A stretch of 64,000 nucleotides of DNA from NCBI RefSeq assembly GCF_008831285.2, contig NC_045144.1:20537716-20601715 (forward strand). The letters are read 5' to 3'. The translations under genes were made by a program, and so were the position numbers. The first letter of the stretch is position 1; each line of letters opens with the position of its first letter. The notes under the pieces were generated by a model that was not told the origin of the DNA, did not search any database, and saw only the letters and a list, made by a program, of their open reading frames with translations. Source of the stretch: Nymphaea colorata (taxonomy: Eukaryota; Streptophyta; Magnoliopsida; Nymphaeales; Nymphaeaceae). Shown piece by piece: positions 1 to 11,055 of this stretch.

Positions 1-128
1 ATCATTTTCATCAAATAAATCATGCCAGATGTACACATGTGGTTGAACTAAAAAAATGTAACCCCCGACCGTAATGTTCAGTTTCAAACAATATGGATGT
101 TTTGAAAAATGGTTCAATGACCATGAGG

Positions 129-129
<1 letters not shown>

Positions 130-161
<32 letters not shown>
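130..161. repeat. (CT)n microsatellite
   Basis: An uninterrupted CT dinucleotide run of about 16 units. It forces a spurious Arg-Glu repeat in the antisense open frame. Confidence 0.95.
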
Positions 162-162
<1 letters not shown>

Positions 163-619
163 GCTTGCCACATGATGGATTCATGGATTGCACAACCAGT
201 CGGGATGGGTGGCATGTATGACCATTTCCGCAGTTAGGTTTTTGGAAGACTGTCATCCTGATAGCGTTAAGGAGTGCCGAGTTTGGGTCGAGGAGTCGCA
301 GATAGTTTTTCTAATTTGTAAAACACCTGCTCTGTCAAGGCACTGTACCATCACCATCATGTTAATGTAGATGATCTCTGATATTTGCTGTATGAAACAG
401 CGAATCACTCCATCTCAATTCCTCGTTTAAAGATCTGAATGCATGTATATTCGTTCACCAAAATTTGTTGAGTGGGATGACAACACGACCTGCGTAGGCA
501 TAGAACCACTTGCCCATGCCACTATTATATAGAAAAAAGAATGAAATGAGCTTTGTTGAAACTGCAACCAATACAAATGCATGATAGCCAAGTGGGAAGA
601 GTGTGCTTGCTGTTGATGC

Positions 620-889
620 TCATGTCAGAGGGTTAACTGTTGCAAACAGGTGTTTCTTTTTCCTTCTAGCTTCCAATAATGCATCATACTTCCTGCTCAC
701 TACTTTATCTATTTGTCTGTAGTCCTGCTTCTCACAGCACACCGTCTGATACATTATATTAAGTGACTGTGATTGAATGGAGCTCAAAGGATATTGCTCT
801 TTTATATGTTTATATACTTCAAGCATATTCTTCACTAAACAATTGTGTGCTTCTAAGGGCAAGTGCAACGGAACATGGGAACCATTCAC
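620..889 (-). other. Possible coding-exon remnant, unknown family
   Basis: The minus strand stays open for about 89 codons and reads like a charged helical protein, with clusters such as CEKQDYRQIDK and LLEARRKKK. The frame has no ATG at its upstream end: the first codon used would be GTG at 889, so this would have to be an internal or terminal exon. It ends at a TGA just after a stretch ending in NPLT. I do not recognise the family and found no companion exons nearby. It may be a gene fragment or chance. Confidence 0.25.
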
Positions 890-1038
890 CTTCCGGACCA
901 GTTATTCTCCATTCGTCAAAAAAAAAATTTGTGGTTTTCACTTAAAAAAACAAAGAAATTGCTTGAAAAAGAAATTCTCTAAAAAAAATTGTTTGGTGGT
1001 TGGAAAAAGAGCACATGCATTCTATGATGCCCATTATG

Positions 1039-1089
<51 letters not shown>
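1039..1089. repeat. (CT)n microsatellite
   Basis: About 25 CT units with one TTT interruption near 1051. It translates as a Leu-Ser run in one forward frame. Confidence 0.95.
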
Positions 1090-1093
<4 letters not shown>

Positions 1094-3215
1094 CTATATA
1101 GAACCTGACCTATGCCTAAGGCACAATGGGCTAGTGAAGAGCATATTCCTGAAGGTTGACATTGGTTTTGGCCACTTCCATTGTGACCATTCAGTGTCTT
1201 CCTAAGGCAAGCATATTCGTGGCTTTGCCAGTATATGGAAAATCCATTGCTATTGAAGAGAACCCTAAACAGACAGTAGCCATTTCTTTTCCACCCAATG
1301 CATGAAGTGGCTAATGCGTGCCAAAAAAATATTGCATGTATGGCAATCTCTGAAACTTACAAACATTCAAAACCTGGTCAAAATCTCGATCACTAGGGTG
1401 GGCTTCGGGTCGTACTTATGCTTCTTCTTGTTTTCCTTCTTCATGTTCTTGATTTAGACACCATTGATGATAGGAGATGGAGCTCTGGTGATGGTTTCTT
1501 AATAAAACTCCAAACCTACAAGAAGGAACCTTCTTCCCAAGCAGGATATCTATCATATTATCATTCCATTAAGCTTTTGAGCAGTCACTCTTTATCACTT
1601 GCACGTCAATGATTCTCTGCTACTTGCATTACTTTTGAGATATCCTTCTTTAATAAAAAAGATAGAGATATCTTACCATATATATGATTAACTTATTCCT
1701 GTATTATCATCCTGTCAATTGTCATTTCATGTGCATGTGCTGATGAAGCAACTTAATTTGTTCTAAACACGGCGCATATAAAATCCAAGGTCATCCAAAG
1801 GCAGATGACGGGCCTGGACCTATGTAGGTAACATCTTCATATTTTTACACATGAAGCTCATGGATTTATATTGAACATTTTGGTTTGAGAAGTTGGGTCT
1901 GTGAGCAAGAACCATATCCAGGTCCATGTAGTGTTCTGAACTTATGGGCCCAACCTAAATTTACTTGGACCCAATTAATTTTTGTTGTCTACAGACAAGT
2001 GCTGTATGTGTAGGGATTTCAAAATTTCGAGGTCGATTAAACTGAATACTTTGACAATTGGATTAAACGCAGAGCCCAGAAAAAAAAAATCCAAAACTGT
2101 ATGCCAATTGTTTACATCCTTCTTAAATTTATGCATGGAGTAGCCGAGTTGTATTAAATAGTCGTCAACCAATAGATCACAATCCCAAGCATTGTATGAA
2201 CATAAACGAAATACATCTCGAACTTCAGGTTTTAGAAGATTTTGTGGATGCAGTGCAGTCCGGAACCTGAGTTCTCAATGTTCTTTGTTGTTTTTTCGAT
2301 TACAAGGAACCATCCAGGGAGAGATTACTTAAAAGATCAGTTGCTTTTTAGCAAACGGGGTTTAAGTCCCAAACCACCAAACCTTACGAGGACAATGCCA
2401 GGAGAAACCTTGAGGGTTTTGTGGCAATAGTAACAGGATGTTATTGTTTTGTGTGTCTGTCCCAAAAAATAGAGCAGATTCATGATACACTTTTTTATAT
2501 GGAACAGCAATGTCCCGTTGCTATTCCCAAACGGCCCCTTAGTGTTCTAAATGGCAGGGCTGAACTTGATCAAGGTCTCTGCTTCAATGACCTTTGCAAT
2601 AGAAATACTTGCTTGGAACTCTCCCTTGATGCTGCTACTATTCTAATCTGGAGAGCTCACACAATCTCAAGAAGCAAACATGTAGATGTTTGTCAAATAG
2701 CCAACCCACTTATATTACTTAAAGATCAGAACATGTTCTGGCCTTGGAGGGTTGTGAGGGTGAAGAAGGGAGTTACAATTTTTACAAGTCAGATTAGCAT
2801 TATGTTTACCAAGATTTTTGTACATAGAAAACTTTGCTACGTGTGGATGGGGCTTGTGTGCAAATCTAAGCGATAGACGTATCAGTTATGCTTCAAATGG
2901 AACGCAGAAGAAGAAAGGTGATCAAACTTACAGTGATCCTACAGCACTTAAACTGCACAGAGATTTTCGATGGTGGGGTATAGCTACCCACAGGCATTTT
3001 GCTTCTCAGTGTTGGTAATGGGGAGCAGGAAAGACAGTGGGAAAACATAGATCATGGGAATGTTCCAGCACTTCTATAAGGCCACGTTTGATGCACATGG
3101 ATTTTACTGTGCATCAGGGTAAAATTGCCGATTTTGTACGGCTTTTCGTGATGCAATCAAACGCAGTAAAAATCTCCTCGCCGAAACCGATGGAGCAGGG
3201 TAAATTTACCCTGAA

Positions 3216-3247
3216 AAAAAGTCGGACCCTGGAGGGTCCGACTTTTT
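3216..3247. repeat. Perfect 15-bp inverted repeat (hairpin)
   Basis: AAAAAGTCGGACCCT at 3216-3230 is followed by GG and then its exact reverse complement at 3233-3247. It lies near the left end of the Pack-type element and could be a nested transposon footprint or an RNA hairpin. Confidence 0.9.
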
Positions 3248-3294
3248 ACCGTGGATTTTTTTTTTGCCTGTTCGGGCTTTGTCTGTTCTCACGC

Positions 3295-3437
3295 CGCACG
3301 CGATGGAGCAGCCGGCGATTCCACCCTGGCTTCTCCATTTTCATTTTCGCAGTGGACAGCCTGCGAACTCTCCCTCTCCGCGCAGGGGAACTCACTCTCC
3401 GGCGACAAAAAGTTCTCCTACAACGTGCGGCTGATCC
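3295..3437 (+). pseudogene. Captured GC-rich exon fragment, source gene unknown
   Basis: This block is much more GC-rich than its surroundings. It reads through as protein in one frame, including FSFSQWTACELSLSAQGN and GDKKFSYNVRLIQ, and ends in CAG followed by GTGAGG, a good splice donor. It looks like a first or early exon of a host gene with its 5' splice site. I do not recognise the family; it does not fit the thiolase whose exon lies 550 bp downstream, so the element probably sampled two loci. The exact left border is uncertain. Confidence 0.45.
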
Positions 3438-3522
3438 AGGTGAGGCTCTATTTGTTATGCCCGCGTTAAGATGGGCTGTTTGGGAACCCTACCGCCTCTC
3501 TTCTTGCTCATTCGGGTGAATA

Positions 3523-3690
3523 GAGGAGGAGTTAAGAGAGAATGAGGAAGGGAGAGAATGAGAGCCAAAAAGAGCGAGAGAGAGAATGAAAGAGTGAGAA
3601 AGGGAGCACGAGAGACGAGGAAGGGGGACGGAAGAGAAGAGGGGGGGATAGAGAGAGAGAGAGAGGAACGCGAGGAAGAAGAAGGGCACT
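3523..3690. repeat. Polypurine (GA-rich) tract
   Basis: About 165 bases are almost entirely A and G on the plus strand, mixing GAGA runs with AAGGGGG blocks. It sits inside the Pack-type element between the two captured exon pieces, and may be captured promoter or leader sequence. The antisense reading frames over it are low-complexity artefacts. Confidence 0.75.
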
Positions 3691-3988
3691 AATAGTAATG
3701 GTAAAATCGTTTGAGATTTTCAATTTTTTCTTTTAATCGTTAATTTTTCTTTTGGATTAATGGGTTGGGCAATTAGCTTGCCCATCTGAATAAAGGAATT
3801 CCAGTTTTAACAATTGATGGCATGAGTTTTGTGACGTAGAAAAATTAGTACGTTGGGTAAATTTTGGGGTTTTCCTTTCGATATGAAGAAAAATTGAGTG
3901 ATGAGTGTGGGAGAGCCTTGTAACAGTATATGAATCACTCTTTTACTCTGCTGGCTTCGATTACTGCCTGCTCATGTATCTTTTCTGC

Positions 3989-4060
3989 AAAACTAAGGAA
4001 GCTTCGGTCAGATTTCAAGGATGGGGGTTCTGTTACTGCTGGAAATGCTTCTGAGATCAG
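3989..4060 (+). pseudogene. Captured exon of acetyl-CoA acetyltransferase (thiolase)
   Basis: The plus strand encodes KLRKLRSDFKDGGSVTAGN followed by ASEI and a split codon, then a GT donor at 4061. This matches the conserved region of plant cytosolic acetyl-CoA acetyltransferases (AACT), where LRKLRP.F....GTVTAGNASSISDGAAA precedes the substrate loop. The normal next residues (DGAAALV) are absent because the exon ends in intron-like sequence. No other thiolase exons, no active-site Cys and no C-terminal CNGGGGA motif are present nearby, so this cannot make an enzyme. It is a single captured exon with its donor, inside the Pack-type transposon. Confidence 0.75.
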
Positions 4061-4617
4061 GTCTGCATTTACTTTTACTCTGCATTACTAGCAGATTGTG
4101 TTATATGATTTATTCCCAGTAGTTGTGACATAGTGTCCAGCTCAAAACATTTGCTGCACATGATGCTTTTAGTTTGAATAATTTTTTCTGATGTTATGGG
4201 GAAAAGAATCATCACGATTCTGTGTTTCTGTGAGTTTTTTTTTTGCTAGCCAAGAAAAACGTGAACTTTATTCTTGTTCTGCTTAGCTTATGTTGGATCT
4301 CTCCTGCTTCCCAATCACATTTTCTTCTTATTGATGTCAAAATACCAAGTTACCTGCAGGTAGGAGGATTTCTTTCCAGGCTTGTAGTGACAACAACGAT
4401 AACAACTTTCATAATGCAACGGTCAATTTTTTTGTCCATGAAAAAGTTTTCTTGCATACCAAACATTGAATATTTTACCCTTCCAAAAAATTCCAGGCCA
4501 TCAAACATGGCCTGAAACAAGGAAAAGAAAAATTTACCATCTTTTCAGTTTACCGTGGAGAATTTTCCTTGAAAAAATTCCCCCTCAAAAAAATCCAGGC
4601 CATCAAACGTGGCCTAA

Positions 4618-7600
4618 AGTCCTTTATATGCATGAATGCGCACTGTTATTCGTGTAGTGCATAGTTTGCAGGCAATGCTCTTGATTTAGTATTCAATAAT
4701 AGCGATGGGTCCCCTATGGCTTATTATCATGCGCATGTGTGCATGCACACATGCAGAACAACAACAAACAACCCTCCTTCGGTTCTCTTTGAAGTAGCTC
4801 AATGGGACTTACTGAGGTAGTGGAGATTATTATAATCTGATGCCCTTGTGGAACAATGAAATTTCTGTCCATACCTAGAATAAGGTAAGCTTAGAATAGT
4901 TGACATATGATTACAAATATGGGATGAAAATTCCATGTAAACAAACTCTTGTTCATGATTTCTTACTGCAAAAACCGTTCAACGGGGAAGCATTGGGTTA
5001 GAGCAGCAGTCTTTGCTCACGGGCTCGTCAATAAAGTTGCAGCAGATCTTAATCGAGAAACCAAACTGCATTAGAGGTCCGATCAGAACTTTGTACACTA
5101 AAAATTGACAAAATTCCTGAACCACGTACACACTTATCAGTGTCGTAGTTGCGATTATTTATGACCTTAATTCAACCCCGGAGACATGTAGACAGAGAGG
5201 ATTGGTACTAATTAATGATCCCTGGTTTTCTTTCACGAATTGTCTGTTAACTCCATGTTCACTGTGGTTGATCACCATTCACAACCCTTTGGATTCAGTT
5301 TTAACCATTTTAGCACACTGAAACAAACCAGCAGTCCCATCTCTAAACCAGGACCAACCAATCTCAACAAAATCACAAGATTGCTACTTGAACATGCATG
5401 TAGGTTTGGTCCTTGATCTAACCTGTACAAGTGTGTCATTGCCACGTTAAGCTCATAAGGAAGTGGTGCACCGTGCATCTTGCAGATTCTCATCGTCCTA
5501 TCTAGTTAGCAAGCTTAACAATTTCATGATGTTTCTGAACCCTTTCAAAGACCAAGATTTCTGTTTCATTAAGAACTTTTGCATTGAAGACACTAGAAAA
5601 AGTTGCTGCATCACGAAACATCATTCCACTCGAGAACAGTGTACAAAGAGAACAGCAGTCATGAAAAATAATTTTTTTGCATACTACAATCTGCAATGAT
5701 AAGCTATTCCCTTTCCTATAGACATAACAGATTTACAGACCAAAGGAAGATGTCTGCCAACAATGAACTCTTGGCCAAGCATAACAGAACAAATGAAATA
5801 GTAGATGGGACTCGAACAACATTATTTATGTATACTATAAATATGCACCTATTGGTTGGTTCACTGAAAGCTTCAAAGAACAGAATATCAAATGAAACCT
5901 AGATTCCAGTTAACTTCTCTGTAAGCACCAGTGCATCGACTAAGAATTTAGACCACATTGAATAAAGTCTAGAGAGTCGGTGACAGGCTTGTAACTTGAA
6001 CATGCACTAGGGACTGTTTCACAAATAAGTGAAGCCTTTCGGCCCTCAGTTGCAGTTTCTTGCTCAGCAGCTTGAGTAATATGTACATGTATGTTGCAAA
6101 AAGCCTCCTTATAATAGAAAGATAAACAAGTATGTATTTGAATATTTCAGAAATAGAACAAAGATATGAGATCAACCATCAACAGGATGAAGATTGAGCT
6201 CAAGGTTCTTCAACCAGGGTACAGTTCACCTTGGGGTTTAGAATATCATAATGGATATCTCAAGTTCATTGAGACAAGAATAGTTTATATACTGGAAGCA
6301 TTCAGCATCGTATATCCACAAATTCAGGGATAAAGGTACTGCAAACAAACAAAAGGCACACATGCAATATAGAAAAACAGAATAGAGATACCTTTCAAGT
6401 TTCAACAGAGAACATACTCTCGATGGAAAGCAATTAAATGTTCTCTACCATTATCGATTTAGCGCCATAAGGATTAATTCAGACAGAATAGAATGTATAT
6501 GAGGAAGCAGCTAATTCTATCGCATAAAAGGAATCAAATATAAATTTATATAATCTTTAAAACATGCACAACTAGAAATAGTTTGCCTTTGCATCAACAA
6601 AAGCTTCAATTAACATCACAGGGATGAATCATTTTCTCACTAGTCACTGCCCAACGAAGCCAATTTGTCAACAAGGTAATTGATGAACCAAAAGACAAAT
6701 ACAACATGGAAGGCAAAAAAGTAGTCCTGCAGTGCAGAACCTAGGAATTAGATTTTAGCTGGCAAAATGAGGCACAGTCTAAGAAGCAGAGGCATGATGT
6801 TTTCATTCCTAATATAGGAGTAAAAATTTCACTGGACTGAGATCACCAATCCCTTTTGAATCAATGTGTTCTGGTCTAGAATCTACATCTGGTGACACTG
6901 AAGTCCCAAGTTTTCCCTATAATAAGGACCAAAGCTAAACCGGAGCATGCAAACTAGTGCAACAACTAAATACAGCACAACAGCTACATGAATCACTAAG
7001 TATACAAAATGAGGATTGGCACCTCTTTAGCTAACATTGAAAAAGCACATGACAACTTGGCTCTTTCTTTTCAGCACAACGTGGATTTATATCTTAATGC
7101 AACTACAGAAACTATAGGTTCATCTTAGAATCAAAGAAAAAACGTAGATAAAATGAAAAAATGATTAAACATCATATTACTATCTGCATCAAGAAGGACA
7201 AGACCACAAACAGGTCCAAAGGAGCTTCTAGTTATATGTCCAAGTCCTACAAATGTTTTATCCAAATTGCATTCTAAGACACAAGGAAGCACGTTAAGAG
7301 TATGAGTATAAAATATTAACCATGAAAGCCTACACACTTGTGGCATGACCATGTGTTACATGCACTCTTACATGGATATATGTGAGAGATAGAGAGATCA
7401 GTTCTGCTGTTCTTACTCTTGTAAGTTTATTTTTGTGATAAGCCGGAAGTATATAGTGAACAGCAAAAGAAGATGAAGTTGAATACTTGATAAAATGGAT
7501 GATGAATACCCAAAGAAATGGATGCTAAATATTTCATGACAATTACTCAAAAGAGCCTGATATTTACATGATCCAAAAATCAAAAACATATCATTCCTAG

Positions 7601-10600
7601 ATGAAAACTTCCAAAGATAGATAGCAAGCCAAGGTCCTTCGACAAGGTAGGTACTTCAATTATTTTCTTTATCTGGCTCATTAGAGTTAGGCATGCCATT
7701 AGGAAATAATTTCCATCTCCCTGCAAGTTTAAAAGAAAATGCTATGTGCATGTATGTCAGCAGGCCCGTTTTGGTACTGACCTTCAAAAAAGATATGGCT
7801 GATGGATGTTTATAGGCCAATATGTGTAGTTAATTTCAGAAGGATATTGCCAGACAAACCTCAATTGTATCTACATTTTGAGAAATTGGGACAGAACTTT
7901 TTTTTTTTTGACATTCGAAAATATTAGAATTTCTCCAAAACATTACAGCTTCTTCAATTATTTAAATAAATGAATCATAAATCTTAACTCTATGCACATC
8001 ATAGCACTCAAAAAATAACCACTTTGGGCCTTGTACTTTAGCCTCTTTTTTTAAACTTTTGATGCATTGTTTTCATTCAAACAGTTTTGGATCTTTTAAT
8101 GTGTGTTCCACAGCAAAATACAGTCCAATCAGTTAAATCATTAAAACATCTTTTCATTCGAACAATTGAAGAAATCTCCAGTCTAACCCCTCTTGACCTC
8201 TTAGGTATACTTACCCCAACCTCAGAAGGCACAGATCAGCTGCAGCTTGCACACGGAGTAACACCCATAGGAGTCGGGCCATGACTTTGACAGCAACAGC
8301 CCACCCTTCATGCAAACCAAAGTCACAAGAAATGTTTTTGTGTTTTTAAATGGCGAGGTTTTTCTTAACATAATACAGTGAGCTTGAAAAAAATGGGAAA
8401 AATATGGTAAAATTTAAAAATTTTAAAAATCCTAACAATGAAGGAAAAATAAAATAAGTGAGAAACTAATAAGTGCAAACATCAAAACACAAGTAGATAA
8501 GCAACAAATAGAAATTAAAAAATGAAAAGAAGCAATTAGGCATTAAAAAACGTGATAAAAATGCCTAAAATGAAAAAAAGGAGAAAAGAAACGTTTTCTT
8601 TGCTTTTTCTCGTTTTGATGTTTTTTACAAAAAAAAAAGTGTTCTTTTTTACTATGATGCAATCCCCTTCAGCCTACAGTGAGGTGCTTGCTACAGTGCA
8701 TTGCCTAGTAAAAAGCTGTTCCAAATGCATACGTTTCCAGCTCAATCATATAAAGTCGTGCCCATAGTTCTGCTAGAGTGCTGACAAATATTTTCATAGA
8801 CATGTACACAAGAATACAAGTGCAGACAGTACCGCAATTTCCTTTAAATTTAACTTGGTGATTGACCATGAATCCGCACATGGACACCCTTATAAGCATG
8901 AATAATCAATGTTTGACACGTTTGGACAAGTCGTCACAATGTTCCTGGACATTTATTAATAGTGATGTAATCTTCTGTGATCTCCTGTCAAAATACAACC
9001 TTGGTAGGTGGAATGAGAGAGAGGATGACACTACCCCCTGCTTCCTCGTTTTATTTATTTGACCAAAAGAAGGAAGCTTCCTTTTCCTATCAGATCAATA
9101 AAAGCAAGAAGGGATGACGTATTGTGATATTATTTTGGTCACACAGTATTTTGGTCCCGTATCATAACTAACATAAATATATATACACTATACACTATAT
9201 ACAATCTGAAGTGTCTATTTTTCCATATTGTCCTGACTGACACTGATACAGAGTTTCTGCTGGTGGCAATTACCTCACTGTCTATGCAACTTACTGAAAA
9301 AAAGAAAAACATTGACTGCATGGACATCATGTTAATATGAATTGATGAAGACTGCATGGACAATCTGATTTTTAGGTTAACAATGTGAAAACATGAATCC
9401 CATATTTTCTCTTCATGCAGGGCCAACAGAATAACAGATCAAGAGATCTCATTCTCCAGATAAAACCCTATACAGCATAGATTTCATCCAACCCTTATGA
9501 GGTCCATGATGACATGCATGATTTCCATATCTGTATGGAGAGAACTGTTTGCTGCCATTGCAATACAGCTCACCATATTTCTAGGAAGCAATGGCTTACA
9601 GTCTTCTGTGCAGTCTTGCTCAACTATAATAAAAGAATTCTTGAATTGGAGGAAAGGATCAAGTTAATATTATTCCATCACATGGCATGAGGGCTGCCAA
9701 ATGTTTAATCTGATTCAGCTGGTCAGAAAAAGCAAGGGATTGTTCAGATAAGGATTAATAGGACTTGTGACAACTTATTGCCAATGATGCAAGTTAATTT
9801 CATGCACACTGGTAAGGTGAGAGAAAAACATAATTGTATTAAAAATTTAAAATTCGTGTCATGCCATGAATGCACTGCAAAAGGTTGTGATCAAAGTTGC
9901 TATGCCTCTATATAATGCTTGGCCTGTATCTTTTAGTATGATGTTTCAGATCAATGATTATTTTCGAAAAAGTTTTGAGTCTTATCCAACTCAAAGAGCA
10001 CTACTCTTCCTTGACAAGATTTTTTTCGATGAACCCTTCCTTGACAAGCTAAATAAGCTCTTGCATAAGCTTTTTGAATCATAAGTAGATAACCATTTGG
10101 CAGGAAGTTGTTGCTTAGGCATCGGCTGGCATTGTTCTTAATTAGCCACTCTGAACTTGTGGAAACGCACAATCATAAATTGTTTTAGTGTGTACCGATG
10201 CTCTAAAAAATTTAACAAATACCCTAAGTTGTCCATAATAGAACAACAGCTTCAGTTACATATTTGCACATCCAAATTCATAATCTGCATGGTTCATGGG
10301 TTCCGATTCCATGTACGCCTACATACAAGTCATAGTGCAATCTTCATAAATTTAGCCCACTTCCTGTATCCTGAGTAATATCCATTCTCCTAGTACAGGT
10401 ATGTGTTTCGAAGATACAAAACAATTCTTAGAACATAAAAAATGTAAACCCAGGAAAAAAAAAAACAAAAAAGACAAAAACAACAATGTTATCATTAATG
10501 ATGATTATTGTTGTTGAAAAAATAAGAGGTCATATGAGAGACTACATCCAGGACTCTGCAATGAAGTTTTCATAAAAGAAGTTTCCCATTGATGAACAAG

Positions 10601-11055
10601 TATCCACGGGATCCAAGGGGTCCCTCTCAAGGTCCCATATACTAGTAAACCAACAAGAATTCTGGTATATCCGAAATAAAAACAGGAAACAAACACAAGG
10701 ACTGGCATATCTTAGCAAGAAAATACATCAGAAAGAATTGCCTAATTTGTGCATCACTTAAGAAGCACACTACAACTGGAACGCTCTTCTGAACATATCC
10801 CGCAACCTGATTTTACATCTCAATCAAATCCAATACACTAAAACTAAACTCACTCTAGAAAATTACACCCAAATCACAAACTTTGTAATGGACAGCCTTT
10901 CCTTCTTTGACTATGAATTTGAAAAAAATAGGAACCTGAGTTAGAAACTGCATAATTGATCACCTCAGACAAGAGCTGGAAAAATGTGATAGGTTTGAAC
11001 CTTGCTTAATGCTTCTCATTGTCTACTGAGCGTTGACAAGAATGGCAGACCCCTA
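4618..11055. other. Long gene-poor stretch downstream of the RRM gene
   Basis: I found no conserved protein in either strand here. Open frames are short and AT-rich without splice-compatible partners. The right end (roughly 10500-11055) is probably the 3' UTR of the minus-strand RRM gene. One MITE copy lies at about 8318-8656. A small direct repeat (CTTCCTTGACAAG) occurs near 10008 and 10036. A further spliced gene of low conservation cannot be excluded. Confidence 0.45.
8318..8656. mobile_element. MITE family A, copy 1 (AT-rich)
   Basis: Starts near AAAGTCACAAGAAATGTTTTTG and ends near GTGTTCTTTTTTACTATG. The interior shares the order of motifs GGCGAGG…GAGCTTGAAAAA…AAATAAGTGA.AAACTAATAA…AGATAAG with copies at 19343-19640 and 54841-55198. 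No coding capacity. This copy has the most diverged ends. Confidence 0.7.

Larger units (their letters stand above)
1..3079. other. Intergenic stretch without a convincing gene
   Basis: I see no coherent multi-exon gene here. The stretch is moderately AT-rich and holds two CT microsatellites, about 130-161 and 1039-1089. One minus-strand open segment at 889-620 has a protein-like composition and is listed separately. Around 2505-2545 the text reads like the end of a Tourist-type MITE (…CAAACGGCCCC followed by TTA), but I could not find a matching left end. Other open frames are short and look accidental. Confidence 0.5.
3080..4614. mobile_element. Pack-type PIF/Harbinger-like element with captured gene pieces
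   Basis: The ends are GGCCACGTTTGATG at 3080-3093 and its exact reverse complement at 4601-4614. Both are flanked by TAA (3077-3079 and 4615-4617), the 3-bp target duplication typical of PIF/Harbinger elements. The 1535-bp interior shows no transposase. It contains a GC-rich exon-like block ending in a good donor (about 3300-3440), a long polypurine tract, and an exon encoding a conserved thiolase segment (3989-4060). Gene fragments between transposon ends are the mark of Pack-type elements. Near the right end, CCAGGCCATCAAAC(A/G)TGGCC occurs twice (4494-4513 and 4595-4614), so the subterminal region is duplicated. Class is inferred from TIR and target duplication only. Confidence 0.8.

Noticed and set aside
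777-1205. 142-codon forward frame with a long Leu-Ser run
   Set aside because: The run is the CT microsatellite; the flanks have no recognisable protein signal.
2421-2876. 151-codon forward frame
   Set aside because: No domain, no codon bias or splice context; probably a chance frame within transposon-like DNA.
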